Below, piece by piece: positions 27,890 through 39,128 of a DNA stretch of 64,000 nucleotides. The position numbers were made by a program, and so were the translations under genes. Each line of letters opens with the position of its first letter. The first letter of the stretch is position 1. Under the pieces are notes generated by a model. It ran no database searches, was not told the origin of the DNA, and saw only the letters and a program-made list of their open reading frames with translations. Source of the DNA: Trachythela sp. YZ-2020 (taxonomy: Eukaryota; Cnidaria; Anthozoa; Malacalcyonacea; Clavulariidae); contig JADLSH010000268.1 in assembly GCA_016169945.1 (NCBI GenBank), forward strand, positions 576,001 to 640,000, read 5' to 3'.

Positions 27890-27962
27890 ATCGTGTATAG
27901 ACGTTCCCTACACTGAAACTACCCGTTCAAGATATTAATATACTTTCAATGTCGTTCTTAAG

Positions 27963-28151
27963 ACCTGTTCACACGATCAGATTTGTCGCATCTGATTCTC
28001 CTCTTGACGTATGTGATTTACTGGATTAGCTGACAAGAGTAAGGCTATTGGCTCATACCTGACGAAAAGTGTAGTTTTTGCTGTATTGTGTGAAATCACA
28101 TACGTCAGGAGGAGATTCAGATCCGACAAATCGGATCGTGTGAACAGACCT
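27963..28151. mobile_element. Foldback MITE with ACCTGTTCACACGATC ends
   Basis: Ends ACCTGTTCACACGATC and GATCGTGTGAACAGACCT are inverted; the inner arms contain CTTGACGTATGTGATTT and its complement. A copy lies at 41,730-41,921. No coding capacity. Confidence 0.72.
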
Positions 28152-28431
28152 TTGCTGTGTGAAGGTCAGTTTTGCTTGTGGGGGGGGGGGTCATAACTAT
28201 TAACTCTACCATACACTACCATATTCGACAATAAATTATTAAGTTAACTGGGGGGCTTCTTTCTGGCTAAAATTTAAAGTTCACTATAGCCTCACCTCTA
28301 TATAAATTGTTGTGAACGCTTCCTAAATATCAATTATCTACAGGAATTTTTACTCCGAGTCTATTTCAGCCCTCATTTCAATGTAATATTTGACATATTT
28401 ATTAAGGCAATGTTATTTTTTGTCTATACAG

Positions 28432-28666
28432 ATGGTCACAGATTATCGATCACCGAGGAAATGTTCAATGTGCTGGAGTTGACGACACTATCTTGAGTGA
28501 TTACCATGGCCCCTATGTATGCCGGGATAGCAACAATCGGTTCGTCCTTCAAGGGGCTGTCAGTTGGGGTTCTCCGAGATGTTCAGCATCGGAACGCTAC
28601 ACCGTTTTCGCTCGAGTTGCGAAGTTCCGAAATTGGATCGACTCCGAAATAAGTCGCGCTGGTTAA
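28432..28666 (+). CDS. Last exon of a catalytically dead serine protease (S1 family)
   Basis: The exon starts after acceptor TCTATACAG and ends in TAA. It encodes about 77 residues: DDTILSDYHGPYVCRD, then LQGAVSWGSPRC and TVFARVAKFRNWID, the typical end of a trypsin fold. In active enzymes the block is GDSGGP; here it is SDYHGP, so Ser195 is Tyr. The C-terminal WID helix, the LQGAVSWG strand and a Cys pair are kept. The remaining exons lie upstream of the acceptor, or were lost by duplication; none was found between 27,039 and 28,431. It may be a non-enzymatic protease homologue, as in HGF, or a relic. Confidence 0.78.
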
Positions 28667-29444
28667 ACCACTTGAAACAACGATATTTCAAATTCTACCA
28701 AAATCAATTTTAATGCTATAGAATATGTAATAGAATGCTTGTCCATTAGCAGCAATAATTAGTTAAACAATGATCAATTCTGAATAAAACATGAAATATA
28801 TATGTGTTGTGTTGTGATGATATATGAAAAGCGGCAAGTTATGACGATGGCCCTGCCACCCAAATAATGAAATTCGTAATTTATAGCACAAAAGAAATGA
28901 ATAATTCAAAGTAACGGTTTTCATAAACTCTATATATAAGAATTTCTACCCCTTTTTACGTTCATTGTTCCCCTTTAATTAAAGGAATCTCCTTTCGAAT
29001 GAAATTTTTGTAAAAATCAAGGAATTGAAGTTTTGAACCGAATGCATTACTAGTACGAATAATTCAGTCATAATTCGAATATTTAAAAGTTACAAGAAGT
29101 TACCGCTCTGTTACCTCAATAACTGTATTATGCATTTAAATTCGAAAAAAATAGTTTAGTGTGAAAATGTCTCTGACCCCTGCAGACCTTTCGTGTTAAA
29201 TGTTCATATTTCCAAATCCATACCGTTATCATTTACCTATATAATGAGTAGTTTTGCACTATCCTTGGGATCTCTGAGTTACGTTATACATGTTTATCCC
29301 TGCTCAGTTTACTGTTTACATGCCAACTGTTTCATGGTAGTTTATACCTCGTAAGTTGTATTCAAGTTATATCTTAATTTGAATCTCATTTTATATAAGT
29401 GTTGTTGTGAATAGACCACTTTTATAATAATGACTAAATTGATT
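28667..29444. other. Intergenic, AT-rich
   Basis: AATAAA at about 28,783 could polyadenylate the protease exon. Otherwise no gene or repeat is recognised. Confidence 0.45.
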
Positions 29445-29574
29445 AATATTCTTTTATGTGCATTTTAATAAGCCTTTCTCGCCTCGTTTGTGTGTCTGTA
29501 AGTGTGATTCAAAATAATATTTTCTTTATAGCGAGGCCAGAAAGGCTCATTTAGATGCACATAAAAGAATATTT
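29445..29574. mobile_element. Foldback element
   Basis: Arms AATATTCTTTTATGTGCAT and the complement enclose about 90 bases containing GCCTTTCTCGCC and GGCCAGAAAGGC. It sits directly before GPCR module copy 2 and is not seen at module copy 1. Confidence 0.7.
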
Positions 29575-30105
29575 AAAACGGTGGCCATTATGAAAGTAGT
29601 CTATACTGTAGAGGTTTTAGTATATGCATGCATATATGGGCTATTTTTACTGTTTCTGTTCGTTCATTTCTACATAACATATGTCATGGCCTCTGTATAC
29701 AGAAATTGCATTGCAAATTGCCCAATGTTCTTAATTAAGATATATAGACTAAACATAGTCGTAGACTACAAGTTCTCGGCAGTTGAGCTCTTTTACACAC
29801 ACATGAGTTCCAGGGAGGTACAATACGATTGAAGAAAAACGACAATTAAAAATACATATTTTATACGACTGAACTTTAAGTTTGTAATATATAAGCTGCC
29901 GTTGGCCCACATGAAAAAGACTATGCGACCTCAAGAGCACTCCAACATGAGTTGTACTTCAAATTGTCAAAGTGAACCGGTTTTGAAATATTCGTATGAA
30001 TAGTGCAGGTGTTACGACAGTTACGTACAAGCGTCTACACAGAATATATGCGACGGCCGATTGAAGAAGAAAACAGAAACTTTTTGCTCAAGATCACGAG
30101 TTAAT

Positions 30106-30990
30106 ATGCATCTCAGCACTTTTTTTAACGCGCTATTTCTATGTGTTTTGAATGTTTTCTTCATGATCGCAGGAACGTTCCTAAATTCTGTGGTTATAAT
30201 CAGTCTATGGAGATCGTCACAACTTCGAAAGAAACTATGCTACTTTATGATTCTTGTTCTATCTTGTTTTGATCTGGCTGTAGTCGTCATTACTCATCCT
30301 GCCTTTGTATTAATAACAATTTTCTGGTCTATAGAAGATTATAATGAACTACGTGAAAAAATATTGGTATACATTGGTGGTCTCCTGCACGGCTTTTCAA
30401 TGCTTGCCCTGTTGACCCTGAATATCGAAAGGTTCGTGGGCTTAACCAATCCAATTTTCCATCGAACGTCAGTCACTAAGAGAAGGCTTGTATATCTGTT
30501 GACGTTTCTCGTGATTTTACTAGCAAGTCTGGTGGCATTATCTTTAGTAGACCAGAAAACATTGGGCAACTTAGTATTAACGGTTTACTTTTCTATTTTG
30601 TTGTTGTTGTTCATTTACTTAAACTACAAAATGTTTATCATCGCGAAGACGAAGTCAAAACGGAACGATGCAACAATTGCTCCAACTACAGCAACGACGA
30701 GTAATGAAGAAAGAAAAAGACACAAGTTGAATTTTAAAAGTATTTCTACATGTTCTTTGACGGTTATTTGTTATTTCGTCTGTTCTTGTCCAAGAATGGC
30801 ATATTCTACTTTACGTTTGACGTCGAATACGCCTTTTCACGATAGACAAGTCTTGTTATTTCATATATGGTCTGGCACATTTCTCTCTATGAACTCGACA
30901 TTCAACTGTCTGATATTTTTCTGGAGAAATTCCATCCTTCGTCGAGAAGGAATGAAGGTAGTAAAATGTTTTCGCACCGAAAGATCTTGA
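30106..30990 (+). CDS. Class A rhodopsin-like GPCR, copy 2 (294 aa)
   Basis: It is the same length as copy 1 and co-linear. Substitutions are scattered, for example IGGLLHG in place of VGFLLHS at the start of TM3 and LVDQKTLGNLVLT in place of LVEQKTYVHVVVT between TM4 and TM5, so the ligand side may have diverged. ERF, CSCPR and NSTFNCLIFF are kept. An upstream ATG at 30,048 is thrown out of frame by a 1-base indel relative to copy 1, which supports the ATG at 30,106. No introns or stops. Confidence 0.88.
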   Translation: MHLSTFFNALFLCVLNVFFMIAGTFLNSVVIISLWRSSQLRKKLCYFMILVLSCFDLAVVVITHPAFVLITIFWSIEDYNELREKILVYIGGLLHGFSMLALLTLNIERFVGLTNPIFHRTSVTKRRLVYLLTFLVILLASLVALSLVDQKTLGNLVLTVYFSILLLLFIYLNYKMFIIAKTKSKRNDATIAPTTATTSNEERKRHKLNFKSISTCSLTVICYFVCSCPRMAYSTLRLTSNTPFHDRQVLLFHIWSGTFLSMNSTFNCLIFFWRNSILRREGMKVVKCFRTERS

Positions 30991-31254
30991 TAGTGGTTGC
31001 TTTAGTAATAAATGTTGTAAATATAATACAAACTAGAAAAGTATGGAAGTAAGTTAACACATCGTGGCACCATAATTGACACGGTAACTATGGTGACCAT
31101 AGTTCTTGGGATATATAAACTGAAAACATATTGTATAAAAAAATATTATAGTTACTTTTCAAGTTAGCCTGCCGGAGCTGCCCGCGTTTCTGCTCAATTG
31201 TTCCGCGCCTCGTGTTGGTCCTGAACTCCCCAACCCTTGGCCTTTTAAGCCGCT

Positions 31255-31520
31255 ATAAATTCCTAAACTCTATGGTTATATTTAGTTCATGGAGGTCGTC
31301 ACAGCTTCTAAACTAGAAACAATGTATAAACTGTTTTATGATTCTTGTTTGATTTGGCTGTAGTCGCCACTACTTATCCTGTCCTAATATCATCAACAAT
31401 TTGCTGCTCTTTAAGAGATTGTAATGAACTACGTGCAAAAATAGGGGCATGTTCCTGTCGCCGTTCTTCTGCAAGGACAAGGTTTTCTTCTGCTTTCGCT
31501 CTTGACCCTGAATATTGAAA
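31255..31520 (+). pseudogene. Degraded GPCR fragment, copy 2
   Basis: It is co-linear with the relic at 11,465-11,740, resembling TM1-TM3 of the intact receptors with frameshifts. It shows that the receptor was tandemly duplicated before the whole module was copied. Confidence 0.68.
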
Positions 31521-32920
31521 TATTCTTAGTTTTAACGCATCTTTAATAACATTACAGCTTCTAACAAGACAAACAAATAGAAGACCAACTTCCTCTCACT
31601 AAAACTCAGTACAAAACCGTTAATATTCTTAACAGTTTTTCTGACGCTATATCCTATACCATAGAGGGCGGAAGATTGGTTTGGTTGCGTGAGGCTACAC
31701 AAACTCGAGGGAGGCCCGTGGCCATGCCCCTCAGAAAACATTGAAATATCGCATCTCCTGGGTGTCTAGGGAAGATTTGACGTGCAGAAACCAGGTCATT
31801 TTGTTCATTTTGCATTACAGGCAGCAAAAAATCTGACACCTTTGTATTAAGTTCTCTCAGTCTTAGGGGAGGGGCGCTTAGCCCCTCATTTCTGCTTTGG
31901 GGGCTATAAAAAGCCCTGGGTACGAGGTTGGGGCTATTGCCTCCTAGCCCCAGGGTGTTGCCGCCTATGCCCTATACGCGGTTAGCTATATTTTAGATAC
32001 CCGTGGCTAAGAGTTCCATTTTACTAAACATATATAACACATGCATATGTACTGATACATATATAAACGTATACCTGAACAATTCAGGGCTTATTTTAAG
32101 ATTTTGTCAGCAGGGGGTAGGCATCTGGGAAAAGTGACCTAACTGGAACGGCGGGTGAACTGTGGGGTACCACACTACCACATGCTGAAAATTTTCGTAT
32201 TTTTAAGCCTCTGATTTTCTGCATTTTTCAGACACAATATTATTTGATATATTCCATCTAGAGACTGAGCTTTCACTGTTTCAGTATGAAAACAAGGCTT
32301 GCTTATGTAAAAATGAAAACACTCTTCTGAACTAAGTAACTTTTTTATGTTTTAGACAACAAGAAAATTCGCTGAGGTGGGCAACATGGGGCTGGGGAGC
32401 CTTCCCCCTCCCCATCTTATATATTAAAAAATAGCCGGCTGCCTAGGAACGATTAAGGCATCTCAAAAACACTTCTACGTTTCGTGCGACGTTTTGAGTT
32501 TCTATTTACAATGCGGCTCAATTTCAGCCTTGTCATGAGTTGTACTTCAAATTGTCAAAATGGCGGTTTTGTAATGTTAGCATGAACAGTGCAAGTGTAC
32601 TAAGCGTCTATATACTTTATGTAGAATATACCCGACGGACTGCATTTGAAAAAGAAAACTGTGTAATGGTTAACCCGTTTATATTTTCGGCTGGTGTTAG
32701 ACAGAGTACATATTAAGTAAAAACGTCCACCTTTTCAACAAGAAGAGTTCGCAGTTATTTTTCCTAACTTATAATACTGAGTAGTCTGGGTTGGCACCAG
32801 TGGCGAAACTACCACCTTTTCGTTGGGGGGGAGGTCTGGTAGAATTGTCCTGCCAAAACCTATGATGTCCTGCAGCGCTATGAGGGACCATCGAGTATTT
32901 TTTTGGATTGAGAGGGCTAA

Positions 32921-34874
32921 AGATCTCCGAGAGTGCAGTGACACTAGTATCGAGTGCTGAAGGAGCGAGACATTTAGGGGGGTATGGGGGCATGCTCCCC
33001 CAGAAAATTTTGAAATCTACTGCCTCTGACATGCCATTTCATGCACTTTGTGAGAAGATTTAAGAGCAATGGCACAAGAATTATTTTCAAAATATTTGGT
33101 CGAACGAAAAGCTTAAGCTGCTGACCACCAAACCTAACGATCGTACCTACGCAAACGAATCATTATTTACTGCGACGACCGAAGAAGAGAAAAAAGTGCC
33201 TAATTTAATACCTTAAACATTCGTATTTTTTAAAAAATCGATCTGCCTGCTATTGCTAGATTTAAAGAAACAATAAGCCTTAGACATAGCAGAGATCTTG
33301 AATTAAGGTTTTCTCCAGTTCACTTAGATAAGATATATAAGATAAGATAAAACTTTATTTAAACACGCTTACTCCGTCAGCAGGTTTGCTGGTTTCAAAG
33401 AGGGCGTGCAACTTTAAAATACATATATAAATATACATAACTAAGGTTACATGCATGATCATATTACTTAAGGATTAATTGATTAATTACACAATCATAT
33501 TAATATTTACAAAGACTACAATTGATTTAAATTTCTTTATGGTTGTGAAAAATTACAATATCTTTAACTATGCCTATTCAACTGGAAATCACAATATGTA
33601 TGACAGTTATAGGTAAAAATTCAGCATGTAATGTATATACCGCTGTGAGCAGGTGCTAAGGTCACTTATTGACAATGCGTACTTATAATTGATATGTTTT
33701 GGAACAGTATTCATCGTATTTTTGTATTGATCTGTACAAAATCAGTACAGAATCAAAATGTTCTTACGTAAAACTAAAAAAGTGACATAAGAAATGAATT
33801 TTTTAGTTCAACTAATCTTGTTCTTTTGGTCTTTCTTTCTTTTTTTCAAATCCTGTGCGCAACTGCACCATGACTTCGTTGCCCTGCAAGACCTTTGATT
33901 GCCCTACCAATTCGGTTTTCTAGTAGTTTGGGGGTGTCACACCCCCATACCCCCATACCCTCCCATACCCCGCTTAAGATTCGCCCCTGGTTGGCACTAA
34001 CAACTTGTTACACCTTTCAATGCAAGACGATAACAACTTGTTGTATGCGAGTTGTTAGTTAAAGTTCAAGCCAATTATCAGCTGTCAGTAAGATCTTTGT
34101 CCGTCAAAAATACGTTCAAATATTAGTAGTCAGTTGCATTATTAAAGTTGTACAAAGTCTGCTTGCAAACCTGTAACAACTTGTAGCAACAAGCTGGGAA
34201 CAAGCAGTGCGTAAACATCCGGTCAGTACTAGCCTGCCTCGAAGACGTCCTTCAGTACAGGCTTGTTGTTGTAACAATCTTGTTCCAACAAGCTGGAAGA
34301 AACTGCGGTTTGTTCACACAGTCCTGTACTTTGTAGCAAGTCTGCTGCAAGTTTGTTACAGCTTTTGCGTTTTCACATGGATAAGGCGTATTCATTATAG
34401 GGCCATAGTTAATAGGGCGTATTGCGACTTACTCCCTGATCTGCATATAATACTGGAATTACCGATATTCGTTAACCTGAAACACCCGCAAATTTAAAGT
34501 GCAGCAAAATTTCAAAATGGCGATCGATCGAGAAGAAGTCAGTATGATATTTCCTTGTGTTTAAACTGTGAATCAGAGCTCACAGAGTCTAGCTCTCGGT
34601 TGATAATATGACGCTAGGTGGAGGGGGAGAGGATGTCTCTCAAAGAAAGAAAATTCTCGCTGAGAAACTTTCAAAGGTACAAAGTTTTAGCACAATTCAT
34701 GTCAAAATTATTGAGTTGTTGCGCTCTGCTTGGATGTTGTCACGATACTGATAAATGTATGTTTATATTTATACGCAGGAGCAAGCCAATTTATCCTTTC
34801 TCAAGGAAAGTCTGACTAAAAGTGAACAGTTAACACAAAACATGGTATGTTTTGAAAAATACATTTTGACAATT
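32921..34874. other. Intergenic stretch unique to module 2, with repeats
   Basis: No gene seen. It holds a LINE 3' remnant (33,340-33,620), several CCCCCATAC runs near 33,950 and CAACTTG-type repeats at about 34,000-34,380. The open frame at 34,207-34,497 lies in the repeat and is not supported. Confidence 0.5.
33340..33620 (-). mobile_element. LINE 3'-end remnant
   Basis: Read on the minus strand, it ends with AAATAAAGTTTTATCTTATC followed by a short TATCT repeat, typical of the 3' end of CR1-like LINEs. Upstream it contains an imperfect CCAGCAAACCTGCTG dyad. No protein is left. Confidence 0.65.
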
Positions 34875-37190
34875 TTGCATGAGAATGTTACAGTACACGA
34901 TTATCCATGATTGTTTTCAGGACATCATTTTAAAGTGCCATTACAGCCTATAATTATTCCACAATATTTGTAGGAGAGGAACCTTAAGGTTGTCTGAAAA
35001 TGGGCATTCCAGAAAACATCCACACTGGCCTCCCCCACAAATGAAATGGGAACATAACCCCCCTCCCCACTTCTGATGTCCTAGTGCATTTTAATATTAT
35101 CAGAGGTAGATTTCACCCACTCCCCTTTCCAGAATTTCTCCTGTGGGGGGAGTTTTCATGATCTTTTCAGGAATGACCCAACCTGATGAATTATGTTAGA
35201 TGCTATTCTGAATGTCTCCGCATCAGACAAGCCAGGGTGCATTTTATGTAAAGGCCACGCCGAAGATACGCCAGCCCTCGAACAAGGTCACGCCAAGACA
35301 TTTCAGAAACGTTCAAGTGCCACGCCAAACATTGAAATTGCTACGCCAAGCTTAGCCTGGGCGCAAGCTCCCGGCCGGCAATGCATTGATTGAAATATTT
35401 CCAGTGTGTCGATAAATAACACCGTAGGCTTAAAATTTAGTACTTTCATACGCCAGTACGTCAAAAAGTATACGATCGTATGCCAGTACAGCAAGAATTT
35501 CTGAAATCCACACCGAAGATCTTTGGCGTATTGCACTTAAAATGCACCCTGGCAAACAAGCTGGAAAAAATTGCTTGACTGCAGTGGGAACTGGAAATCA
35601 ATCCCATGCCTGGGGAGACTCTCGCATTTTAGAACCAGTACTCATCTCCCTCCAGCATGACCACAATTTGAGGAAATCTCTCGCATTCGTTGTAGTAATG
35701 ACTTATGTATGTTCAATTTGGTTTGTTGATCTTAAAAGGAGAACTAGCTGAGACTCTTAAAGCACTAGTAAAACTGAATAATTGATGTAAACAAATTATA
35801 TGTGCATGTTGTCGCTTAGTCATTTTATCAGCAAGTGGGTTTACACACATCCCACAGATTAGCAAGAGCGCTCTAAATGTAAATTCAGTTTCAACATGGC
35901 TGGCTTTCCTAAACAAAGCTGAAGAAATGCCTTAAATGTTCTTACATATTAGTATCTAATCATTACGGCTGGATGCCACCAGTGGATTCACAGCGTCCCT
36001 TAAACCTGGTTTCAATATAACACCAACCAGACACTGACTCATTGTCGGTAATCATTGAAGGACAAAATGATTTCATATAAGATTTTACTCATCAGTAATC
36101 ACCGACAATGGAACTCGCTGACTGTTGGCGCCATATGAAAACCAGGCCTTAGACCATGCTGCAAAGTTCATGAGCTCCTTGTTGTTGCCAGCTTATGTCA
36201 TTCGCAGAAAAAACACAAATATTGTTTATTTCCCTCATTTTATTCACAACAACTTGGCAGATCTGGTGGGCTCCATACCTAAGCTTAAATATTCTTTGAC
36301 CATGGTGGGAATTGAATCAGTGACCTTTGGTTTGCTAACATTACTTTACTAGATAATTTAACAGTCAGCCATCCACTATTTTCTGAGCAAATTTTTGATA
36401 TGGTTGTCTATATGGATTGCTATATATCACTGACATTAGATGTATGACCAACCATTTTGCCTCGTTAATAATTTCTCCATCATTCTTGTGAAAATATGCA
36501 AGTGAACTAATTATAATGTAATGTACAGTACAAGTTTTCTCTTTTGAATTCTATAAGTAATTACTGTCTGATCATGTCCGACCACAATGTGAGTTTAGAA
36601 TTACATTGCAGTCTGACTATTAGGGTGGATCTAGGTTGGTTAATGGAGATGAAGATTTTTCAGAATGGGTGTACAATTCACAATCGGCACACAATAGGGT
36701 TAAAGGGTTAGGGATTGGGTTGGGATTCGGGTCAAGATCAAAGAGAAATATTTGTGACTCGTAACACGGCCTTATAACTTACCCTAATTTGAACCTACAA
36801 ATTATGTCAAAAATGTCGTTATTCATGAAACATGACAAATCTGATGATGATGACTTTGTCTGTGTCATTTCAGCTTGGCATCTTGTCATCTTTTGACAGT
36901 CGTTTGAGTAAGTTAGAGGGAAATATTTTGCCTGTTCATCGAGAAACTGTTGACTTACAGAGAAGACAGAAAAGTATCCTTACATGTAACAACCAAATAT
37001 AGTCTACTGCATTCTGTACTTTCATGCAAGGAAAGTAAAAGGGAAGACGGTAGGCAAAATACTTATTATTTTTTATTTCAAATTTTTCACAATTTTATTG
37101 AGTAGATATTCTATTGTATAATCCATGTGCCCAAAATGCACTCAGAGACTGCATACCTCAGCCAGCAAATTAATTCAAGTATTTATGCAT
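34875..37190. repeat. Non-coding module B, copy 3
   Basis: It matches B1 and B2 but lacks both TIR elements. The stretch 36,275-36,795 is replaced by unrelated AT-rich sequence with AGGGTTAAAGGGTTAGGG-like repeats. It continues into the upstream region of propeller gene 2. Confidence 0.78.
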
Positions 37191-39128
37191 AAATTATACA
37201 TGCACTAATTATGCATTCAGTTCTCTTCAGTCTGGGAATTAGTAAGACAAACTTTTGTAAATTTCTCATCCAGTTCATTCAAATTCAACCACAATTTAAT
37301 CGATTTGTCCTTGTCCTATGCGCATGAGCTCCACAAATTCTCGTATTAAAATGTTTTAAAACACATTAGCTGTCAATGTGCCCAGACCACTCTACTTTAG
37401 TATTTTACTCTGCCTAAAGCCAGACGATTTTACTCGTCCGTACGTGGTAGGGTACTGCCATTTAATGGGTTAACAAAACTATCTGCCAGTGTCTCTTGTT
37501 AACCGATTAGCTTGCAATGTGCCCAGATGCCCCCTACTTTAGACGATTTTATGCCAGACGATTTTACTTGTCAATGGTAGGGTACTGCCAGTTATTGGTT
37601 AATTATAGCTTTTTAGTTATCCTCCTAGCAGACAAACACCCAAACACACACATACTGTAACCTGCTAGCGAGGTAATAACTATTTAATATACTAGGAGTT
37701 ACTATTGCAAAGAAGTGCTGCTGCAGAAGCCTTAAATGACCACTGTCTGCCACACAGGCTATGACCATTGACCAACATGCCTCCATTTACTCTGTCTAAA
37801 ACACACAACTAAATGTAGATGCATGCCTGGTTTAAAGGATCTCGTTTATATAAACAGCTTATATTTATACAAGCTATGACCAGCCTATATCGTTGGCATG
37901 ATAGCGGTTGTACCTCGGCTGTTTGACGTCTTGCCCTGTGTTTAGTGATTGTGTACTGATTTCAAATATAAAGTGATTTTAGATAGAACTGCTCCAACGA
38001 TAATGCGAATAAAACCATCGCTCATCGCCTGTTGCGCATCGATTTCAATGCTGAGTTTAAATGCTTTGGTTTATATATAGTGGGGTGTGATTACAAGTTA
38101 GTGATAGAATATAGGTGATTATAGAGATTGTGGTACGAGGTTGTGTTGGCAAGTGATTCTGTGATTTGAACGGTGATAATAAATAAAACTAAAATCTATA
38201 TTGTGAGTTATGTGGGCTTAACACTGAGCATGTGACGGCATTACAAACAATATTTTAGTGTCTGTGTATATGATCCCAGTTACCGAGACATCTCACCTAG
38301 TACTTTTGATGTATTGAATTTAGTCACGGTTATTGACTTGGTGAAATTTCATTTATTCAGGATGCAGAGTACAGAAAAACAACAACAGAAAGCCAGTTTA
38401 TAAAGCGATTATAATGTAGTAACAACATAAGGATCTCATCAACAACATTTTAGTTGCTTTAAACATCGCGTGACTTTTGTATTATACATGCTGACTTATT
38501 TCAATACATTAAATGTATCCCACTATGTAGGCTGTGATTTACCTCCCACATGCATAATGACTTATCAGGAATGTTACATATCTGTGTGTTTATCAAATAG
38601 AAAAGCATATATTGAGTAAAACATATATATGTGTCATTCTCTCACAAGATCAAACATGTCGATTCTATGGAATTACATTCGAAAACAAATAAGATATAGA
38701 AACTTTTCTTATAAACCATTATGGATATGTGACGTGACTTGCATACCAAACATTATTGAAATCTTAAAAACAAGACACAGAAACCTTCTTATTTCTGTAA
38801 TAAGTGAAGTTACTGAATTTTGAAATATCTTCTAAATAGGACAATAAAACACACGAGATTCATATTGAAACCCAACATTGTACTATCAGTATATAAAGTT
38901 GAGTGACTTATCGGAGAATGTTACACATTTGTGTGTAAACAAGTTAAATTGCATGCATAACATACGTCAATTTTCATATCGAACACTTAATATTTAAATC
39001 CCCAAAACAATAGAAAGAAACTTATGTCATTCAGTGTTAGGCATGTATGTGTTGATCTTGTGACTTTGTCGAGATATTAGAAATACCTCAGGAGCTGGGT
39101 TGATCGGTTGAATACTTCAGCAGAGAAT
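37191..39128. other. Upstream region of propeller gene 2, duplicated
   Basis: It matches 23,091-25,361 minus the hAT insertion, plus about 100 bases near 38,440-38,510 not present at gene 1. No gene or clear promoter element is identified. Confidence 0.5.

Larger units (their letters stand above)
27039..28151. repeat. Downstream region of propeller gene 1, duplicated
   Basis: It matches 40,818-41,922 and, up to its first foldback, 45,316-46,003. It contains a possible polyadenylation AATAAA near 27,107 and two foldback elements. No gene seen. Confidence 0.7.
29640..32920. repeat. GPCR module, copy 2 (segmental duplication)
   Basis: It matches 9,868-13,600. It lacks the viral element at its left end and the 12,402 foldback, so it represents the unoccupied state for both insertions. 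Confidence 0.85.

Noticed and set aside
34207..34497. ORF of 96 codons with CCNN-like Cys pairs
   Set aside because: It runs through CAACTTGT-type repeats and starts without an ATG context; no family recognised.
36285..36350. tRNA-like B-box on the minus strand (GATTCAATTCC)
   Set aside because: No matching A-box or cloverleaf; at best a SINE scrap.
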